This document shows, in pieces, positions 42,058 to 42,330 of a stretch of DNA of 42,330 nt. Below the pieces are notes generated by a model. The model saw only the letters and a list, made by a program, of their open reading frames with translations. It was not told the origin of the DNA and ran no database searches. The stretch covers positions 1 to 42,330 of the forward strand of contig JAKAXD010000009.1 of the NCBI GenBank assembly GCA_021816725.1, written 5' to 3'. This stretch comes from Thermoplasmata archaeon. Its GTDB lineage: Archaea; Thermoplasmatota; Thermoplasmata; Thermoplasmatales; GCA-001856825. The position numbers and the translations under genes are program-made. Positions within the stretch are counted from its first letter, which is position 1; every line of letters begins with the position of its first letter.

Positions 42058-42330
42058 CTGAAACCACCAGGTCCCCTTCATCGAGGTCTATGAGCTTGAC
42101 CCCCTGAGCATTTCTCCCTTTTTGTGGAATAGCTGCCACTCCAGTTCTTATTGTCTTCCCGTTCTTTGTTATGATAAGGAGTTCGTCGTTCTCGTTGATT
42201 GATGAGACGTAGATAGGCTTGCCTGTCCTTTCCGTCACCTTTATCGCCCTCATCCCCTTGGCTCCACGATGTCTCATTGTGAAGTCCTCGACGCTCACCC
42301 TCTTTCCTAGGCCCTTCTCTGAAATTACTA
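42041..42330 (-). CDS. gyrA: DNA gyrase subunit A, C-terminal end (5' end outside window)
   Basis: The frame stays open to the window edge, and the residues there (VISEKGLGKR, then RHRGAKGMRAIKV) match the last blades of the GyrA beta-pinwheel, which wraps DNA. KGRNAQGVKLIDLDEGDLVV is the characteristic end of the domain. Gyrase introduces negative supercoils; its presence in euryarchaea such as Thermoplasma and halophiles reflects an old transfer from bacteria. About 96 residues are visible. The GTG at 42298 sits inside the domain and is not the start. Confidence 0.92.
   Translation of the reverse strand, partial: VISEKGLGKRVSVEDFTMRHRGAKGMRAIKVTERTGKPIYVSSINENDELLIITKNGKTIRTGVAAIPQKGRNAQGVKLIDLDEGDLVVSVTRIS

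Noticed and set aside
1..42330. Search by eye for CRISPR arrays, integrase, attachment sites, defence genes or rRNA
   Set aside because: No regularly spaced direct repeats outside the 84-bp coding repeats, and no matching gene motifs were seen.

Overview
The window reads as a chromosomal segment of an archaeon of the Thermoplasmata, most likely a Thermoplasmatales relative. The grounds are archaeal core proteins (L15e, S6e, aIF2 gamma, a thermosome subunit that from memory resembles the Thermoplasma beta subunit), archaeal TATA boxes 22-28 nt ahead of many starts (leaderless or near-leaderless mRNAs), a bacterial-type gyrA, split glycine decarboxylase, FixABCX and a 2-oxoacid dehydrogenase complex. 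I see no integrase, intact insertion sequence, CRISPR array or rRNA. The lifestyle suggested is aerobic or microaerobic heterotrophy on amino acids.

Layout. 1-3.2 kb: end of a coiled-coil protein, a PEP mutase/isocitrate lyase family enzyme, an EamA transporter broken into two frames, and tRNA-Leu(CAA). 3.2-6.0 kb: gcvPA-gcvPB. 6.0-10.6 kb: MFS transporter plus small zinc finger, then a reverse-strand cluster of adenosine-specific kinase family protein, methyltransferase and small Toprim protein; a small unknown gene; rpl15e; another unknown. 10.6-13.5 kb: zinc-type alcohol dehydrogenase and a methionine synthase split into two coupled genes. 13.8-15.8 kb: a secreted, C-terminally anchored protein with about eleven 28-residue repeats, possibly a surface-layer stalk. 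15.9-20.1 kb: M20 peptidase, two-TM protein, peroxiredoxin, esterase, tRNA-Thr(GGT). 20.6-24.0 kb: fixC-fixX-fixA-fixB. 24.0-26.3 kb: MagIII/Nth-like glycosylase with a damaged or unusual 5' end, facing aIF2 gamma and S6e. 26.5-29.2 kb: a GNAT/ADP-forming acyl-CoA synthetase fusion. 29.2-35.2 kb: one operon lipA-E1alpha-E1beta-E2-E3-lipB. 35.2-38.6 kb: DHA2 drug exporter, and a DUF3311/SSS symporter pair. 38.8-42.3 kb: tRNA-Thr(CGT), thermosome subunit, YbjQ-family protein, mevalonate-kinase-like GHMP kinase and the 3' end of gyrA.

Functional links. The glycine cleavage P-protein and the 2-oxoacid dehydrogenase both depend on lipoyl carriers, and lipA and lipB sit at the two ends of the dehydrogenase operon, so cofactor synthesis and use are encoded together. 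FixABCX would pass electrons from NADH to ferredoxin and quinone. The ADP-forming acyl-CoA synthetase could recover ATP from acyl-CoAs made by the 2-oxoacid dehydrogenase. None of this forms an obvious new defence or mobile system. The most unusual items are the repeat-stalk surface protein, the convergent overlap of zinc-finger and Toprim genes, the split methionine synthase, the glycosylase with no normal start, and a mevalonate-kinase homologue in a lineage known for an alternative mevalonate route.
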